Positions 17,483-27,445 of a stretch of 64,000 bases of DNA are shown here, piece by piece. The DNA is taken from the NCBI RefSeq assembly GCF_014641635.1, contig NZ_BMIC01000003.1, forward strand, positions 124,001-188,000, in the 5' to 3' direction. The notes under the pieces are model-generated. The model had not been told where the DNA came from and made no database searches. It worked only from the letters and a program-made list of their open reading frames with translations. The translations under genes were made by a program, and so were the position numbers. Source of the stretch: Aquaticitalea lipolytica (lineage in GTDB: Bacteria; Bacteroidota; Bacteroidia; Flavobacteriales; Flavobacteriaceae). Numbering within the stretch: position 1 is the first letter of the stretch; each line of letters starts with the position of its first letter.

Positions 17483-18658
17483 TTATTTATTTGGAATAGA
17501 GTGTCTTACAGAGTACATTAAGTAAATAATAATAATTAACGTGGCTATTCCTGTAACTATAAAAATTATTGAAGCTCCAAAAGTGAACCAGATAAATCCT
17601 GCTAATGCGCTAGCTAGCATAGTACAAATACTCTGAAAAGCAGAAAAAGTACCTATTGCTGTTGCAGTATCTTTTTTATCACAAATATTGCTAATCCAAG
17701 CCTTTGAAATGCCTTCTGTTGCAGCTGCGTAAACACCATACAGAAAGAATAACCCAAAAAACACATATAAATTTGTATTAGTTGCCATGCCAAAATAAAC
17801 AATGGCAAATAGTGATAAACCAAAAATGAATACTTTTTTAAGTCCTATTTTATCTGCTAAAATCCCGATTGGAAACGCAAATAAAGCATAAATAAGATTA
17901 TAAAAAATGTAAACACCAATTATAGAAGTATCATCCAAACCAGCATCCTTAGCTTTAAGAAGCAAAAACACATCACTACTATTAAATAGTGTAAAAGCTA
18001 ATAAACCAATAGCAAGTTTTCTGTAAGAAGAAGGGCTTTGTTTCCAGTAGTTTAAAAACGAAAAGAAGCTGGTTTTCTTTTTAATTTTAATCTCTTGCTT
18101 TTTTTCTTTTAGATAAAAGGAAGCTATAATTGCAAAGAGTCCAGGAACAAAAGCTATAAAAAATAAAGTTTTATAATCTTCAGGATAATAGTACAAATAG
18201 AGTAGTGCTAATGCAGGTCCTAAAACAGCACCTAACGTATCCATAGAGCGATGAAACCCGAAGACTTTTGCTTTAGTTTGAGGTGTAGCTTCATCAGATA
18301 ATAATGCATCTCTGGCTCCAGTGCGAATACCTTTTCCTAGTCTATCAATAGTTCGTGCAAAAAATATCCATAATGGATATATAAACATTGCCATCATTGG
18401 TTTTGAAATCGCACTAAACGCGTAACCCAATTGTACAAAAGGAACTCGCTTACCACTATTATCACTTCGTTTACCAAAGTAACCCTTGCTTAAGCCTGCA
18501 ATAGCTTCGGCAAATCCTTCTAAAATACCAATAAGTAAAACTGTAAAACCTATACTTTTTAGGTAGATAGGCATAATAGGATACAACATTTCACTAGCTG
18601 TATCAGTAAATAAGCTGATAAGAGATAAAATCCAAACGCTTTTGCTAATGTGTTTCAA
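17483..18658 (-). CDS. MFS transporter
   Basis: 391 aa with about 12 hydrophobic segments. The N-terminal half carries SLFTDTASEMLYPIMPIYL and GYFGKRSDNSGKRVPF, the latter being the MFS loop 2-3 motif, and RTIDRLGKGIRTGARDALLSDEA follows. The family resembles a group of putative drug or metabolite exporters. The substrate cannot be told. Stands alone between the csp gene and the metallo-hydrolase gene. Confidence 0.85.
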   Translation of the reverse strand: MKHISKSVWILSLISLFTDTASEMLYPIMPIYLKSIGFTVLLIGILEGFAEAIAGLSKGYFGKRSDNSGKRVPFVQLGYAFSAISKPMMAMFIYPLWIFFARTIDRLGKGIRTGARDALLSDEATPQTKAKVFGFHRSMDTLGAVLGPALALLYLYYYPEDYKTLFFIAFVPGLFAIIASFYLKEKKQEIKIKKKTSFFSFLNYWKQSPSSYRKLAIGLLAFTLFNSSDVFLLLKAKDAGLDDTSIIGVYIFYNLIYALFAFPIGILADKIGLKKVFIFGLSLFAIVYFGMATNTNLYVFFGLFFLYGVYAAATEGISKAWISNICDKKDTATAIGTFSAFQSICTMLASALAGFIWFTFGASIIFIVTGIATLIIIIYLMYSVRHSIPNK

Positions 18659-18742
18659 AGGCTAGTTTTTGTTTGGATTAAAGTTAGTTGAAATGAATTT
18701 ATTTTAATGTTATTTTTAGACAAAAAATAAAAAAGTAAATAC

Positions 18743-20233
18743 TTAAAACCTCGAATAAAACGTTTTTATTTCCCACTTGCTTTTACCTTCATTAAGTGTA
18801 GCGCATAGTATTTTATGTCCATCTGTACGAACATTTACTAAACCATAAACTATTCCATCAACTACTTTAAGCCTGTTCATGGTTTTGCTTTTATCTGTTG
18901 GATTAAGAGCTCCAGATGAGGTGTGTTTATAGCGAATATTGGTTTTAGCCTCGTTAGTTAATAGTACATCTATTTTTCCATCTGCTGTATCATAATCTTT
19001 TGAGTTTACCTCATAAGGATCGCCAATTTTTAAACTTCGCGATATTTCTGTGCTATAGATAAGCGGTGTTACCATTTCGTCGTTTTCAATTTTTTGAAAC
19101 CCTGTTACACCAGAAGCTGCTACAATATTTGGTCGAGGATGCGCATGTGTTTCATCGTCACCAGATGAAATAACTGTTGCAGCTGCGTTAACGTATTGCA
19201 AAAATTCGTAAGAGCAATCATCGCTTCCATGATGGCAAGCTTTTACAACATCTGCTGCCAGTTCAATTTTATTTCCTGATAACGATTCAATAATATGTCG
19301 CTGACTTTTTTTGTTTAAATCACCTGTGAGTAAAATTCGGCTTCTGCCATAATCTACTCGTAATAAAACAGAATTACCATTGGTGTTTTTGTCATAAGTT
19401 CCTAAATCTTTTAAAGTTGCTTGTCCATCTATAGTAGTCTCTATTGGCCCAAGAACTTTTATAGATGTAGGTTGATTTGCTTCAAAACCTGGTAAGTAAT
19501 CAAAGTTCTTTTTTGGGTTATATGATAAGCGCTCAATTTTTGCATCGGTCTCAACAATACAATTTAAAAAGTTAGCCCATTCACCTTGCAGTTTTAAACT
19601 CGCTGAGGCTTTTAATCCGTTTTTTATTGATGTTTTACCAGTAAGTAAATCGTACATGGCGCCATCTTTTTCAGTGCCTAAAAATCGAGATTTTTCAGCA
19701 TTCTTCCACCAAGAAATTCCAGCGTGATAAAAGTTTTTTACATTGGTTTTTGTAGTATCGAGCTCTTTTTTTTCGCGTTCGTCAGGGTTTATTAAATCCC
19801 ATAAACCGCCATAATGATCTGCATCGCAATGAGAGCAAATCATAGCATCGAGTTCAATGGTGTTTTGCTTGTATTCTTTTTTAAACTTCCAATCGACAAA
19901 GTCGGCTGCACTCTTACCATGAGGTTGTTTTGAGCGTTTGTAGCCACCATCAATAAGTATATGCTTGCGATCTGGTGTAACAATGAGTACGCCATCACCT
20001 TGACCTACATCAATAAAATAAAGTTCTAGTAAAGAAGTGTCACCCAATACATCTGCATCTATATAAGCATTATTTGCCCAACGTGCATTAACTTTGTACC
20101 GACCATTAACTTTGGTGTTAGATACTAGCTCTACTCGATCTCCCCAAAGGAGTTCCATAAGTTCTGTGTTGCTGTTGCTGTCTTTGTAAAGCTTGGCTTT
20201 TTCGACATTAAGATATTTGATTGTGTTCGCCAT
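18743..20233 (-). CDS. ComEC/Rec2-type MBL-fold metallo-hydrolase with N-terminal SH3-like domain
   Basis: 496 aa, no signal peptide or membrane segments. Residues about 1-65 resemble a bacterial SH3 domain (KAKLYKDSNSNTELMELLWGDRVELV). The metallo-beta-lactamase fold starts at about 70 (LELYFIDVGQGDGVLIVTPDRKHILIDGG) and includes SHCDADHYGG, the HxDxDH metal motif of the ComEC class, then LLTGDLNKKSQRHI and KACHHGSDD. Standalone cytoplasmic ComEC-like hydrolases occur in accessory and defence regions, but the role here is unknown. The gene upstream encodes a membrane protein, and the two may act together. Confidence 0.8.
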   Translation of the reverse strand: MANTIKYLNVEKAKLYKDSNSNTELMELLWGDRVELVSNTKVNGRYKVNARWANNAYIDADVLGDTSLLELYFIDVGQGDGVLIVTPDRKHILIDGGYKRSKQPHGKSAADFVDWKFKKEYKQNTIELDAMICSHCDADHYGGLWDLINPDEREKKELDTTKTNVKNFYHAGISWWKNAEKSRFLGTEKDGAMYDLLTGKTSIKNGLKASASLKLQGEWANFLNCIVETDAKIERLSYNPKKNFDYLPGFEANQPTSIKVLGPIETTIDGQATLKDLGTYDKNTNGNSVLLRVDYGRSRILLTGDLNKKSQRHIIESLSGNKIELAADVVKACHHGSDDCSYEFLQYVNAAATVISSGDDETHAHPRPNIVAASGVTGFQKIENDEMVTPLIYSTEISRSLKIGDPYEVNSKDYDTADGKIDVLLTNEAKTNIRYKHTSSGALNPTDKSKTMNRLKVVDGIVYGLVNVRTDGHKILCATLNEGKSKWEIKTFYSRF

Positions 20234-20289
20234 GATTGAAGACTTTTAAAAAGTAGAGGAAAGATACAACTCTATAAAAAGCCAAACAA

Positions 20290-20305
20290 TACGTAGAACT
20301 ACGTA
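20290..20305. promoter_or_regulatory. TACGTAG-AA-CTACGTA palindrome, third copy
   Basis: The same 16 bases as at both array leaders, followed by the same ATTTTT, but without the rest of the leader. It lies 57 bases upstream of the metallo-hydrolase start and just after the stop of the membrane protein gene. Confidence 0.5.
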
Positions 20306-20326
20306 ATTTTTAGAGTTTTATACTTG

Positions 20327-20932
20327 TTAAGATTTGGTTTTATTCCACTCGTCTTTTATGTCTTTCCAATGATTAGTTGGATTGAGATATTTGTTTAGTT
20401 GAACAAAATTGTAGATCGAGCAAGTAATAACAAAAAGAGAAACAACAATAAGAATAATTTTTTCAGTCTGACTGTTAACCATAGTAAACTCCATACAATT
20501 GATGAATAGGATAAAGACACTTACAACAATGTTTATGATGTTTACAATAATAGAAATAGTTTTTGAATTACTGTCTTTAGAGTTGTCTTTTAAATACTTT
20601 CCCCATCTTGTCCAGAATGAATTTGAACCAACAACAACTTCAATTTCCTTTAATCGTAAGCTATAAACTACCAAATGTCTAGTTAATGATATCATCGTTT
20701 TTATTAAGGCAAAAATGATGAACATTAAGCATATCTCAAGAGTTAACTTTTGAAGAAATTGTGGTTTAATAAGGTGAGTGAACAATACTCCAATAATAGT
20801 AATTGAGAATCCTAAAATGGTTATCCTAAAGTTCCAAAACGTGCGCACATTACTACAGAGTTCTTGGTATTCAACAACTAATAATTCATTAAAAGTGTTT
20901 TTGTCTTTGGTTGTTTTTTTATCTTTAGACAT
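20327..20932 (-). CDS. Four-helix membrane protein, function unknown
   Basis: 201 aa. After a charged 30-residue N-terminus there are two hydrophobic segments (about 35-53 and 64-82), a 45-residue loop and two more (about 125-145 and 155-177), then a charged tail. The helical-pair layout recalls SLATT- or RipA-like pore proteins of defence systems, but no diagnostic motif is visible. It is codirectional with the ComEC-like hydrolase 93 bases downstream. Confidence 0.65.
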   Translation of the reverse strand: MSKDKKTTKDKNTFNELLVVEYQELCSNVRTFWNFRITILGFSITIIGVLFTHLIKPQFLQKLTLEICLMFIIFALIKTMISLTRHLVVYSLRLKEIEVVVGSNSFWTRWGKYLKDNSKDSNSKTISIIVNIINIVVSVFILFINCMEFTMVNSQTEKIILIVVSLFVITCSIYNFVQLNKYLNPTNHWKDIKDEWNKTKS

Positions 20933-21010
20933 GTGTAAATATCAGATTGTTAACTAATTACAAATCTAAAGTAGTCTTTGTTTAATTAAAAAACAAAAAA
21001 AATTAAGACA

Positions 21011-21310
21011 TTACCGAAGTACTAACTTTTTAATTACCTCTTTTCCAATAGCTTCATTAAGCATAGTAATTATTTTGTCTTTGCCATAACTCAATTCCTC
21101 TCGAAGCACACTAGAGCTTAATTGTACATAAAGTGTATCGCGCTCTAATTGTACTGCAGTTGTGTAATTATTAACGCCATTTCCCATCATTTGCGCCCAA
21201 GCATCTTGCACATTAACCTTATCTAAACCTGTTTGTAAGCGATTTGTATCAACAAAATCTTTAATGATGTCACTGATAGGTAAGTGGTCGTTATTTCGGC
21301 GTTTAGACAT
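21011..21310 (-). CDS. DUF721 (DciA-like) protein
   Basis: 99 aa. The family pattern is clear: ISDIIKDFVDTNRLQTGLDKVNVQDAWAQMMG, then TLYVQLSSSVLREELSYGKDKII. DUF721 proteins related to DciA help load the replicative helicase. Here it closes the recF operon, overlapping the lipoprotein gene by one base, in line with a replication or repair role. Confidence 0.85.
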   Translation of the reverse strand: MSKRRNNDHLPISDIIKDFVDTNRLQTGLDKVNVQDAWAQMMGNGVNNYTTAVQLERDTLYVQLSSSVLREELSYGKDKIITMLNEAIGKEVIKKLVLR

Positions 21311-21726
21311 TATTCAATTACTAGAGGTTCGTAACGTTTATAAAGGTAGATTAATTTATCTTTATTTTGAATGAGAAGTTTATCTTCAGTAGCATCTAAA
21401 ACAGTTTCTTTCCATTCAGAATAAGGAGTTTTGTAGTATATATTTAAGCTGTCATTTTCAATAACTATTTTTAATGCTTCTGCATCATTTGAAGTTGAGA
21501 AACTGCCATCAAAATTTGGCTTCATTTTTTTTCTAAAACCTGTTAAACTATCATTAATGCTTAAAAAATCGATGGTATCGTTGTAATTATAATCTCGTTT
21601 AGTACCATCAGGAAGTGTAACTTCATCAATTTCCCAATAACCATTTAAATGTGTAATTAGAGTTTCAGGATCTTTTGAACAGCTAAAAATTATTCCTAAT
21701 GCTAGTAATAAAAATACTTTTCTCAC
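21310..21726 (-). CDS. Lipocalin-like lipoprotein
   Basis: 138 aa. Lipoprotein signal [18 protein letters not shown], then [28 protein letters not shown], a small beta-barrel pattern like lipocalin-type DUFs. It overlaps recF by four bases and the DUF721 gene by one, so all three are translated together. The same trio occurs in other flavobacteria as far as I recall. Molecular function unknown. Confidence 0.75.
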   Translation of the reverse strand: MRKVFLLLALGIIFSCSKDPETLITHLNGYWEIDEVTLPDGTKRDYNYNDTIDFLSINDSLTGFRKKMKPNFDGSFSTSNDAEALKIVIENDSLNIYYKTPYSEWKETVLDATEDKLLIQNKDKLIYLYKRYEPLVIE

Positions 21727-22802
21727 AGTTTGAATATTTTATAAGATTGATGTGTTTGTTTTACAACATTTTCGGTTCTGTCGGCATGTGTATCGCTAAT
21801 AAATAACTGTCCGAAATGTTTATTGTCTACCAACTCTATTATTTGAGCCACTCTGTTTTCATCTAATTTATCAAAAATATCATCTAAAAGCAAAATAGGA
21901 GGTACACCACTTTGTTGTTTAATAAAATCGAATTGTGCCAATTTTAAAGCGACTAAAAATGACTTTTGCTGACCTTGGCTACCAAATTTTTTAATTGGAA
22001 ATGTGTCTATTTCAAAGTTTAAATCGTCTTTGTGAATGCCAACACTTGTGTATTGTAAAGCTTTGTCTTTATTAATATTTTCTTTTAAAAGCGTGTTTAA
22101 ATCGTTATCAAACAAATCGCTTTTATAACTTAAACTTACATCTTCTTTATTATTACTAATAGCGTCATAACGTTGCTTAAAAATTGGAATAAAGGTTTCT
22201 AAAAACACATGACGAGTATTAAAAATTTCGGTTCCGTAAGTTTGTAATTGTTCATTATAAACTTGTAAAGTTTGTGCGTTAAAGGTGTTGTTTAACGCAA
22301 AATATTTTAATAAAGCATTTCGTTGCGATAATACCTTATTATAATTTATGAGATTGTTGAGGTAGTTTTTATCGCTTTGCGAAATCACACTGTCTATAAA
22401 CTTACGCCTAGTTTCGCTTCCTTCAATAATTAAATCTCTATCTGCTGGTGAGATCATTACTAAAGGTATAAAACCTATATGATCACTAAACTTTTCATAA
22501 GGCTTACCATTGCGCTTTATTAGTTTTTTTTGACCTTTTTTTAGCGAGACTACAATTTTTTCGGTTCTATCTTCTTTTTCAAAAACACCATCGACAACAA
22601 AAAAATCTTCGTCATGCTTTATATTTTGGGTTGCTATCGGATTAAAATAGCTTTTACCAAAGGACAGATGATATATTGCATCTAAAACATTAGTTTTCCC
22701 AACACCATTAGCACCAACAAAGCAATTAATTTTGGAGTCGAACTCGAAGGTTTGACTGTCAAAATTCTTGTAATTGATAAGAGAAAGGGTGTTTAAATTC
22801 AT
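21723..22802 (-). CDS. recF: DNA replication and repair protein RecF
   Basis: 359 aa, usual length. Walker A is in [17 protein letters not shown]. The RecF signature region is [18 protein letters not shown] and Walker B is [15 protein letters not shown], followed by [12 protein letters not shown]. It is an SMC-like ATPase that loads RecA at single-stranded gaps together with RecO and RecR. Confidence 0.95.
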   Translation of the reverse strand: MNLNTLSLINYKNFDSQTFEFDSKINCFVGANGVGKTNVLDAIYHLSFGKSYFNPIATQNIKHDEDFFVVDGVFEKEDRTEKIVVSLKKGQKKLIKRNGKPYEKFSDHIGFIPLVMISPADRDLIIEGSETRRKFIDSVISQSDKNYLNNLINYNKVLSQRNALLKYFALNNTFNAQTLQVYNEQLQTYGTEIFNTRHVFLETFIPIFKQRYDAISNNKEDVSLSYKSDLFDNDLNTLLKENINKDKALQYTSVGIHKDDLNFEIDTFPIKKFGSQGQQKSFLVALKLAQFDFIKQQSGVPPILLLDDIFDKLDENRVAQIIELVDNKHFGQLFISDTHADRTENVVKQTHQSYKIFKL

Positions 22803-22907
22803 AAATGAAACTATGTAGCACGTACTTTATTTAGCCTTAATTTTAAAGGATGTGCAAATTATTGAAAAATAACAAATAATTTACCTTTTAAATACCAATA
22901 AAAATTT

Positions 22908-22915
22908 TATTTTTG
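22908..22915 (+). promoter_or_regulatory. Predicted -7 box
   Basis: TATTTTTG matches TAnnTTTG and lies 22 bases before ATG 22937. It covers the non-ATG upstream extension of the frame, which argues for the downstream start. The -33 element is unclear. Confidence 0.45.
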
Positions 22916-22936
22916 CGGCGCACAAAAAGACAATTT

Positions 22937-23701
22937 ATGGCAACGTATAAGAAAAGAGGTTATAAACCAAAAACGCAAGAAGAGAAAGTTGATGCTTTAG
23001 AGCAAAACTCTACAACAGCAGAAGTATTTAATACATTAGACCAATCTGCTTCTAAAACAGAAGAATGGGCTGTAAGAAATCAAAAATACATTATGATTGG
23101 TGTTGGAGTTATTGCAGCACTTGTGTTAGGATATTTAGGTTACAAAAAATTTGTTGCAGAGCCTAAAGCTAGCGAAGCTATGAATGAGATGTATACAGCA
23201 CAACAGTATTTTGACCAAGCGGTTAACTCTCAAGAAAAAGATTCTTTATTTACTTTAGCTTTAAATGGTGGTGAAGGAAAATTTGGAATGATTGATATTG
23301 TTGAAGAGTATAGCGGAACTCCTGCTGCTAATTTAGCTAACTACTATGCTGGAATGTCTTATTTAAATTTAAAAGATTACAAAAATGCTGTAAAGTATTT
23401 AGGTGATTTTTCTAGTGATGACGAAATGTTAGGTCCTATTGCTAAAGGAGGTATTGGAGATGCTTTTGTGCAGTTAAACCAGCCAGATGAGGCTTTAGGA
23501 TATTACGAAACTGCTGCTGAAATGAAAACAAATGAGTTTACAACTCCAATGTATTTGTTTAAAGCTGCAAATGTTGCTTACTCATTAGGAAAAGCAGATA
23601 AAGCTTTAAAATATTATAACAGAATTAAAAAAGAATTCCCTGCTTCAGCTGAAGCATCTAATATTGATGTGTTTATAGGTAGAGCAGAGGCAAGTCTATA
23701 A
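22937..23701 (+). CDS. Membrane-anchored TPR protein
   Basis: 254 aa from ATG 22937 (MATYKKRGYKPKTQEEKVD). One hydrophobic segment (about 45-65, YIMIGVGVIAALVLGYLGY) anchors it with a short cytoplasmic tail. TPR-like repeats follow (LANYYAGMSYLNLKDYKNAVKYL, KGGIGDAFVQLNQPDEALGYYETAA, KAANVAYSLGKADKALKYYNRI). It resembles the YfgM-type tetratricopeptide proteins. It starts the plus-strand cluster leading into ribH and mutL. Confidence 0.85.
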   Translation: MATYKKRGYKPKTQEEKVDALEQNSTTAEVFNTLDQSASKTEEWAVRNQKYIMIGVGVIAALVLGYLGYKKFVAEPKASEAMNEMYTAQQYFDQAVNSQEKDSLFTLALNGGEGKFGMIDIVEEYSGTPAANLANYYAGMSYLNLKDYKNAVKYLGDFSSDDEMLGPIAKGGIGDAFVQLNQPDEALGYYETAAEMKTNEFTTPMYLFKAANVAYSLGKADKALKYYNRIKKEFPASAEASNIDVFIGRAEASL

Positions 23702-23704
23702 TTT

Positions 23705-24190
23705 ATGGCTACCAAAAATCAAAATCTATCAGAATACGATAAAAATTCAATCCCAAACGCGAAGCAATTTCGGTTTGGGATTGTTGTTTCTGAATGGAAT
23801 GAAAACATAACAGGCAATCTTTATAAAGGTGCTTTTGATACTTTAGTAGAACACGGAGTATTACCACAAAATATCGTTATTTGGCATGTGCCAGGAAGCT
23901 ACGAGCTGATTTACGGAAGTAAAAAAATGCAAGACCAGTTGGTCGATGCTGTGATTGCTATTGGTTGTGTTATACAAGGAGAAACTAAACATTTCGATTT
24001 TGTTTGTGATGCTGTTTCTCAAGGCATAAAAGACTTAAATGTTAAGAGTGAAACTCCTGTTATTTTTTGTGTTTTAACCGATAATACAATGCAACAATCA
24101 ATTGATCGTGCAGGTGGAAAACATGGTAACAAAGGTGTTGAGGCTGCTGTTGCCGCTATAAAAATGGCTGTATTGCGCAAAAACGCTTAA
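23705..24190 (+). CDS. ribH: 6,7-dimethyl-8-ribityllumazine synthase
   Basis: 161 aa. Motifs are FGIVVSEWNENITGNLYKGA, WHVPGSYELIYGSKKM, AIGCVIQGETKHFDFVCDAVSQG, FCVLTDNTMQQSIDRAGGKHGNKG. It condenses the ribityl-uracil intermediate with dihydroxybutanone phosphate, the penultimate step of riboflavin synthesis, in an icosahedral or pentameric assembly. It follows the TPR gene by three bases. Confidence 0.96.
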   Translation: MATKNQNLSEYDKNSIPNAKQFRFGIVVSEWNENITGNLYKGAFDTLVEHGVLPQNIVIWHVPGSYELIYGSKKMQDQLVDAVIAIGCVIQGETKHFDFVCDAVSQGIKDLNVKSETPVIFCVLTDNTMQQSIDRAGGKHGNKGVEAAVAAIKMAVLRKNA

Positions 24191-24339
24191 ATAAAGTACT
24201 TTACACTTTAATTTTATTCTCACTTCATCATTCTAGCTAGTAATTTAGAGCTATTTGTTAACAATTTTTAGGAATTGAAAAGTGGTTTTTCCTTGTATTT
24301 TAAGTACATTTGAACTATTACTAAGCCTAAAATTATTCG

Positions 24340-24552
24340 GTGAACTTATCAAATAAAAATAAGAGATTTAATTATAAGCCAAGATATCAAAAGGAAACGG
24401 TTGAGCCATTAAAAGAAGATTTTAGGTCTAAATGGGAAGAGCTTAAACCAACTAATAAACGAAGAAGTAGCATTTTTACTTCACCCATATTTTTGGTCTT
24501 GTTTTTGATATCTGTTATTGTATTAATGTACGTTTTAGGACGCTACGAATAA
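24340..24552 (+). CDS. Small C-terminally anchored membrane protein A
   Basis: 70 aa starting with GTG at 24340. The N-terminus is basic (NKNKRFNYKPRYQKE), and a single hydrophobic helix lies at about 48-66. A TACATTTG -7-like box at 24305-24312 precedes it. It is similar in layout and in the KxFxYxPRY motif to the next gene, so the pair is probably a duplication. Function unknown. Confidence 0.65.
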   Translation: MNLSNKNKRFNYKPRYQKETVEPLKEDFRSKWEELKPTNKRRSSIFTSPIFLVLFLISVIVLMYVLGRYE

Positions 24553-24560
24553 GCAAAATC

Positions 24561-24839
24561 ATGGGTATTTTTAAGTTAAGAAAGAATAAAAAATTTGATT
24601 ACACTCCTCGTTATTACAAAGGAGAAGGGAATCCTTACGAAGTAAAACATAAATTTGACGACTTCCGTAAATCTATTGATAATAAAGGAATAAAAACAAA
24701 ATTCTTAAATGCTATGGACGATTACAAATCGCCTGATAAATCTGTAAATAAGAGGATTTATATTATAGCTGGTATTTTAATTTTAATTTTTTTGCTATTA
24801 ATTGAATTCGACTTGTCTATATTTCTACCAAACCGCTAA
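24561..24839 (+). CDS. Small C-terminally anchored membrane protein B
   Basis: 92 aa. KNKKFDYTPRYYKGEG at the N-terminus matches the same segment in the preceding protein, and a single hydrophobic helix lies near the C-terminus (about 68-85). Its stop TAA shares one base with the ATG of mutL (TAATG), so the two are translationally coupled. Function unknown. Confidence 0.7.
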   Translation: MGIFKLRKNKKFDYTPRYYKGEGNPYEVKHKFDDFRKSIDNKGIKTKFLNAMDDYKSPDKSVNKRIYIIAGILILIFLLLIEFDLSIFLPNR

Positions 24840-26689
24840 TGGCAGACATCATTCAACTCTTACCAGATCATGTTGCTAATCAAATTGCTGCAGGAGAAGT
24901 GGTTCAACGACCAGCTTCTGTTGTAAAAGAGTTACTAGAAAACGCTATAGATGCTGATGCTACTTTAATAAAACTTATTGTTAAGGATGCTGGCAAAACG
25001 TTAATTCAGGTTATCGATAATGGTAAAGGGATGAGTGCCACAGATGCACGTTTAAGTTTTGAACGTCATGCTACATCTAAAATTCGTTCAGCCGAAGATT
25101 TATTCAGTCTACATACAAAAGGATTTAGAGGCGAAGCCCTAGCGAGTATTGCTGCAATTGCTCATGTTGAGCTAAAAACGAAACAAGAGCAAGATGAGTT
25201 AGGAACTCAAATTACTATTGAAGGTAGTGATGTAGTATCACAAGATATTGTAGTTACACCAAAAGGAACATCTATCTCGGTAAAACATTTGTTTTTTAAT
25301 ATTCCAGCACGACGAAATTTCTTAAAATCGAACACTGTAGAGATGCGTCATATTATTGATGAGTTTCATCGTGTTGCTTTGGCGCATCCAACAATTTCAT
25401 TTGCAATGTATCACAACGGAAGTGAGATGTTTAATTTACCAGAAAGTAATTATCGTCAACGCGTAGTAAATATCTTTGGAAATAAAACCAATGAAAAGCT
25501 TGTGCCAGTTGAAGAGACCACTGATGTTTTAAAAATTTCTGGATTTGTTGGTAAACCACAATTTGCCAAACGAACTAAAGCAGAACAGTTCTTTTTTGTC
25601 AATAACCGATTTATAAAAAGTGCATACCTTAATCATGCCATAAACTCAGCTTTTGATGGGTTAATGAAAGATGGCAGCCATCCAACATATTTTTTAAATT
25701 TAACGGTAGACCCAAAATCTATCGATATTAATATTCATCCAACAAAAACTGAAATTAAGTTCGATGATGAGCATACATTATATGCTATTTTGCGTTCTTC
25801 TGTAAAGCATAGTTTAGGGCAATTTAATATTGCTCCTGTGTTAGATTTTGAGTACGATACAAATTTAGATACACCTTACGATTATAAAGATAAAACTGCA
25901 TCAACACCAACTATTGAAGTAGATAGAAATTATAACCCGTTTGCAGACCATAATGTATCTGGGAAACAAACAACTGCATTTAAGAAACAAACACTTAATA
26001 ATTGGGACAGTATTTATGTTGGTTTAGAATCTAAAAGTACAAGAGAAGAGCAAGATTTTAGTGAAGTAGAATTTGAAAGCGAAGAGAAAACGGAATCACT
26101 ATTTAAAAACGATTCAGCATCAGAAGCAACTTATAGCACTTATCAGCTTCATAATAAATATATTGTAAGCACAATAAAATCTGGAATGCTACTTATCGAT
26201 CAGCATAGAGCACATCAACGTATTTTATATGAAAATCTGTTGAAGAGCATGACAATAAAAGAAGCTGTAAGTCAGCAGTTGTTGTTTCCATTGGAGCTAC
26301 ATTTTACACCAACAGAGTTAACAATTTTAAAGCAATTAAAAGAAGATTTAGAAGCTACTGGTTTTATTTTTTCTAATTTTAATAAAGAGAGTATAGATAT
26401 TATTGGAGTTCCAGTTAATGTTCCAGATAGTGAGGTGTCTATAATACTTGAGCAACTTATAAGTGATGTAGAACAAGAAGTGCCAGATAGTAATTTTAGT
26501 GCAACCGATTTATTAGCTAAATCGATGGCTAAGAGCTTAGCAATAAAAACAGGACAATCGTTAACCAATAGCGAGCAAGAACATTTAGTAAATAGTTTAT
26601 TTGCTTGTAAAGAACCTAATGTTTCGCCAACCAATAGAACAACATTTGTAACTATTGATGTTGAAGAATTAGATAAAAAATTTATGTAA
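24839..26689 (+). CDS. mutL: DNA mismatch repair protein MutL
   Basis: 616 aa. The GHKL ATPase domain is at the start: LPDHVANQIAAGEVVQRPASVVKELLENAIDA, VIDNGKGM, THKGFRGEALASI-type stretch and GTSISVKHLFFNIPARRNFLK. The C-terminal dimerisation domain starts at about 430 (YIVSTIKSGMLLIDQHRAHQRILYE). A metal-binding endonuclease motif DQHAxxER of the PMS2 type is only partly matched (DQHRAHQR), so endonuclease activity is uncertain. It acts with MutS in mismatch repair. Confidence 0.96.
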   Translation: MADIIQLLPDHVANQIAAGEVVQRPASVVKELLENAIDADATLIKLIVKDAGKTLIQVIDNGKGMSATDARLSFERHATSKIRSAEDLFSLHTKGFRGEALASIAAIAHVELKTKQEQDELGTQITIEGSDVVSQDIVVTPKGTSISVKHLFFNIPARRNFLKSNTVEMRHIIDEFHRVALAHPTISFAMYHNGSEMFNLPESNYRQRVVNIFGNKTNEKLVPVEETTDVLKISGFVGKPQFAKRTKAEQFFFVNNRFIKSAYLNHAINSAFDGLMKDGSHPTYFLNLTVDPKSIDINIHPTKTEIKFDDEHTLYAILRSSVKHSLGQFNIAPVLDFEYDTNLDTPYDYKDKTASTPTIEVDRNYNPFADHNVSGKQTTAFKKQTLNNWDSIYVGLESKSTREEQDFSEVEFESEEKTESLFKNDSASEATYSTYQLHNKYIVSTIKSGMLLIDQHRAHQRILYENLLKSMTIKEAVSQQLLFPLELHFTPTELTILKQLKEDLEATGFIFSNFNKESIDIIGVPVNVPDSEVSIILEQLISDVEQEVPDSNFSATDLLAKSMAKSLAIKTGQSLTNSEQEHLVNSLFACKEPNVSPTNRTTFVTIDVEELDKKFM

Positions 26690-26698
26690 TAATTTATT

Positions 26699-27445
26699 AT
26701 GAGAGGAATAACAGATACTGTAAAACACCTGTTAATTATCAATGTGTTGATGTTTATTGGAGCATCAACAATTGGTAATGGAATTTTTTATAATTGGTTT
26801 TCACTGCATTTTCCAAAGAATGATTTGTTTCAACCTTGGCAATTTGTAACACATATGTTTATGCATGGAGATATTATGCATATTGCTTTTAATATGCTAG
26901 CGTTATGGATGTTTGGTACAGCAGTAGAACAGGTTTTTGGAGCCAAAAAATTCATTATTTTTTATTTTCTATCTGGACTTGGAGCTGCAACAATAATGAT
27001 TGGTTTTTATTTTTTTAAATACCTTCCATTAGAAGCAGATTTAATTGCTTCTGGAATAACTTCTGGTGAAATCAAACAAATGCTATCAACAAATAAATTG
27101 TTGGGAGGAATATCTGCTGCACAACAGCTTCAACTTCAGAGCATGTTTGAAATTTTTCATTCGTCAATGGTTGGTGCTTCTGGAGCGATTATGGGACTTC
27201 TAGTAGCATTTGGTATGTTATATCCAGAATCTAAATTAATGCTCATATTTTTACCTATACCTATTAAAGCAAAGTATTTTATCCCTGGAATTATAGCTTT
27301 AGATTTATTTTCTGCAATTACAGGACAATCAATATTTAGCCCTAATAATACTGCTTATGTTGCACATATTGGTGGTGCATTAACAGGGTTTATACTTATG
27401 TGGATTTGGAAAAAAAATCAATTCGATAAATATCGCTGGAACTAA
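26699..27445 (+). CDS. Rhomboid family intramembrane serine protease
   Basis: 248 aa with six hydrophobic helices. HMFMHGDIMHIAFNMLALWMFG is the TM2 histidine/asparagine region, GASGAIMGLL holds the catalytic serine in TM4, and AHIGGALTGFIL in TM6 carries the catalytic histidine. An insertion of about 50 residues lies between TM3 and TM4 (QMLSTNKLLGGISAAQQLQL). It follows mutL by nine bases. Confidence 0.92.
   Translation: MRGITDTVKHLLIINVLMFIGASTIGNGIFYNWFSLHFPKNDLFQPWQFVTHMFMHGDIMHIAFNMLALWMFGTAVEQVFGAKKFIIFYFLSGLGAATIMIGFYFFKYLPLEADLIASGITSGEIKQMLSTNKLLGGISAAQQLQLQSMFEIFHSSMVGASGAIMGLLVAFGMLYPESKLMLIFLPIPIKAKYFIPGIIALDLFSAITGQSIFSPNNTAYVAHIGGALTGFILMWIWKKNQFDKYRWN

Noticed and set aside
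23701-23705. FMN riboswitch in front of ribH
   Set aside because: Only three bases separate the preceding stop from the ribH start, leaving no room for it.
26272-26742. Minus-strand open frame over the end of mutL
   Set aside because: It is antisense to the conserved MutL C-terminal domain and looks like a shadow.
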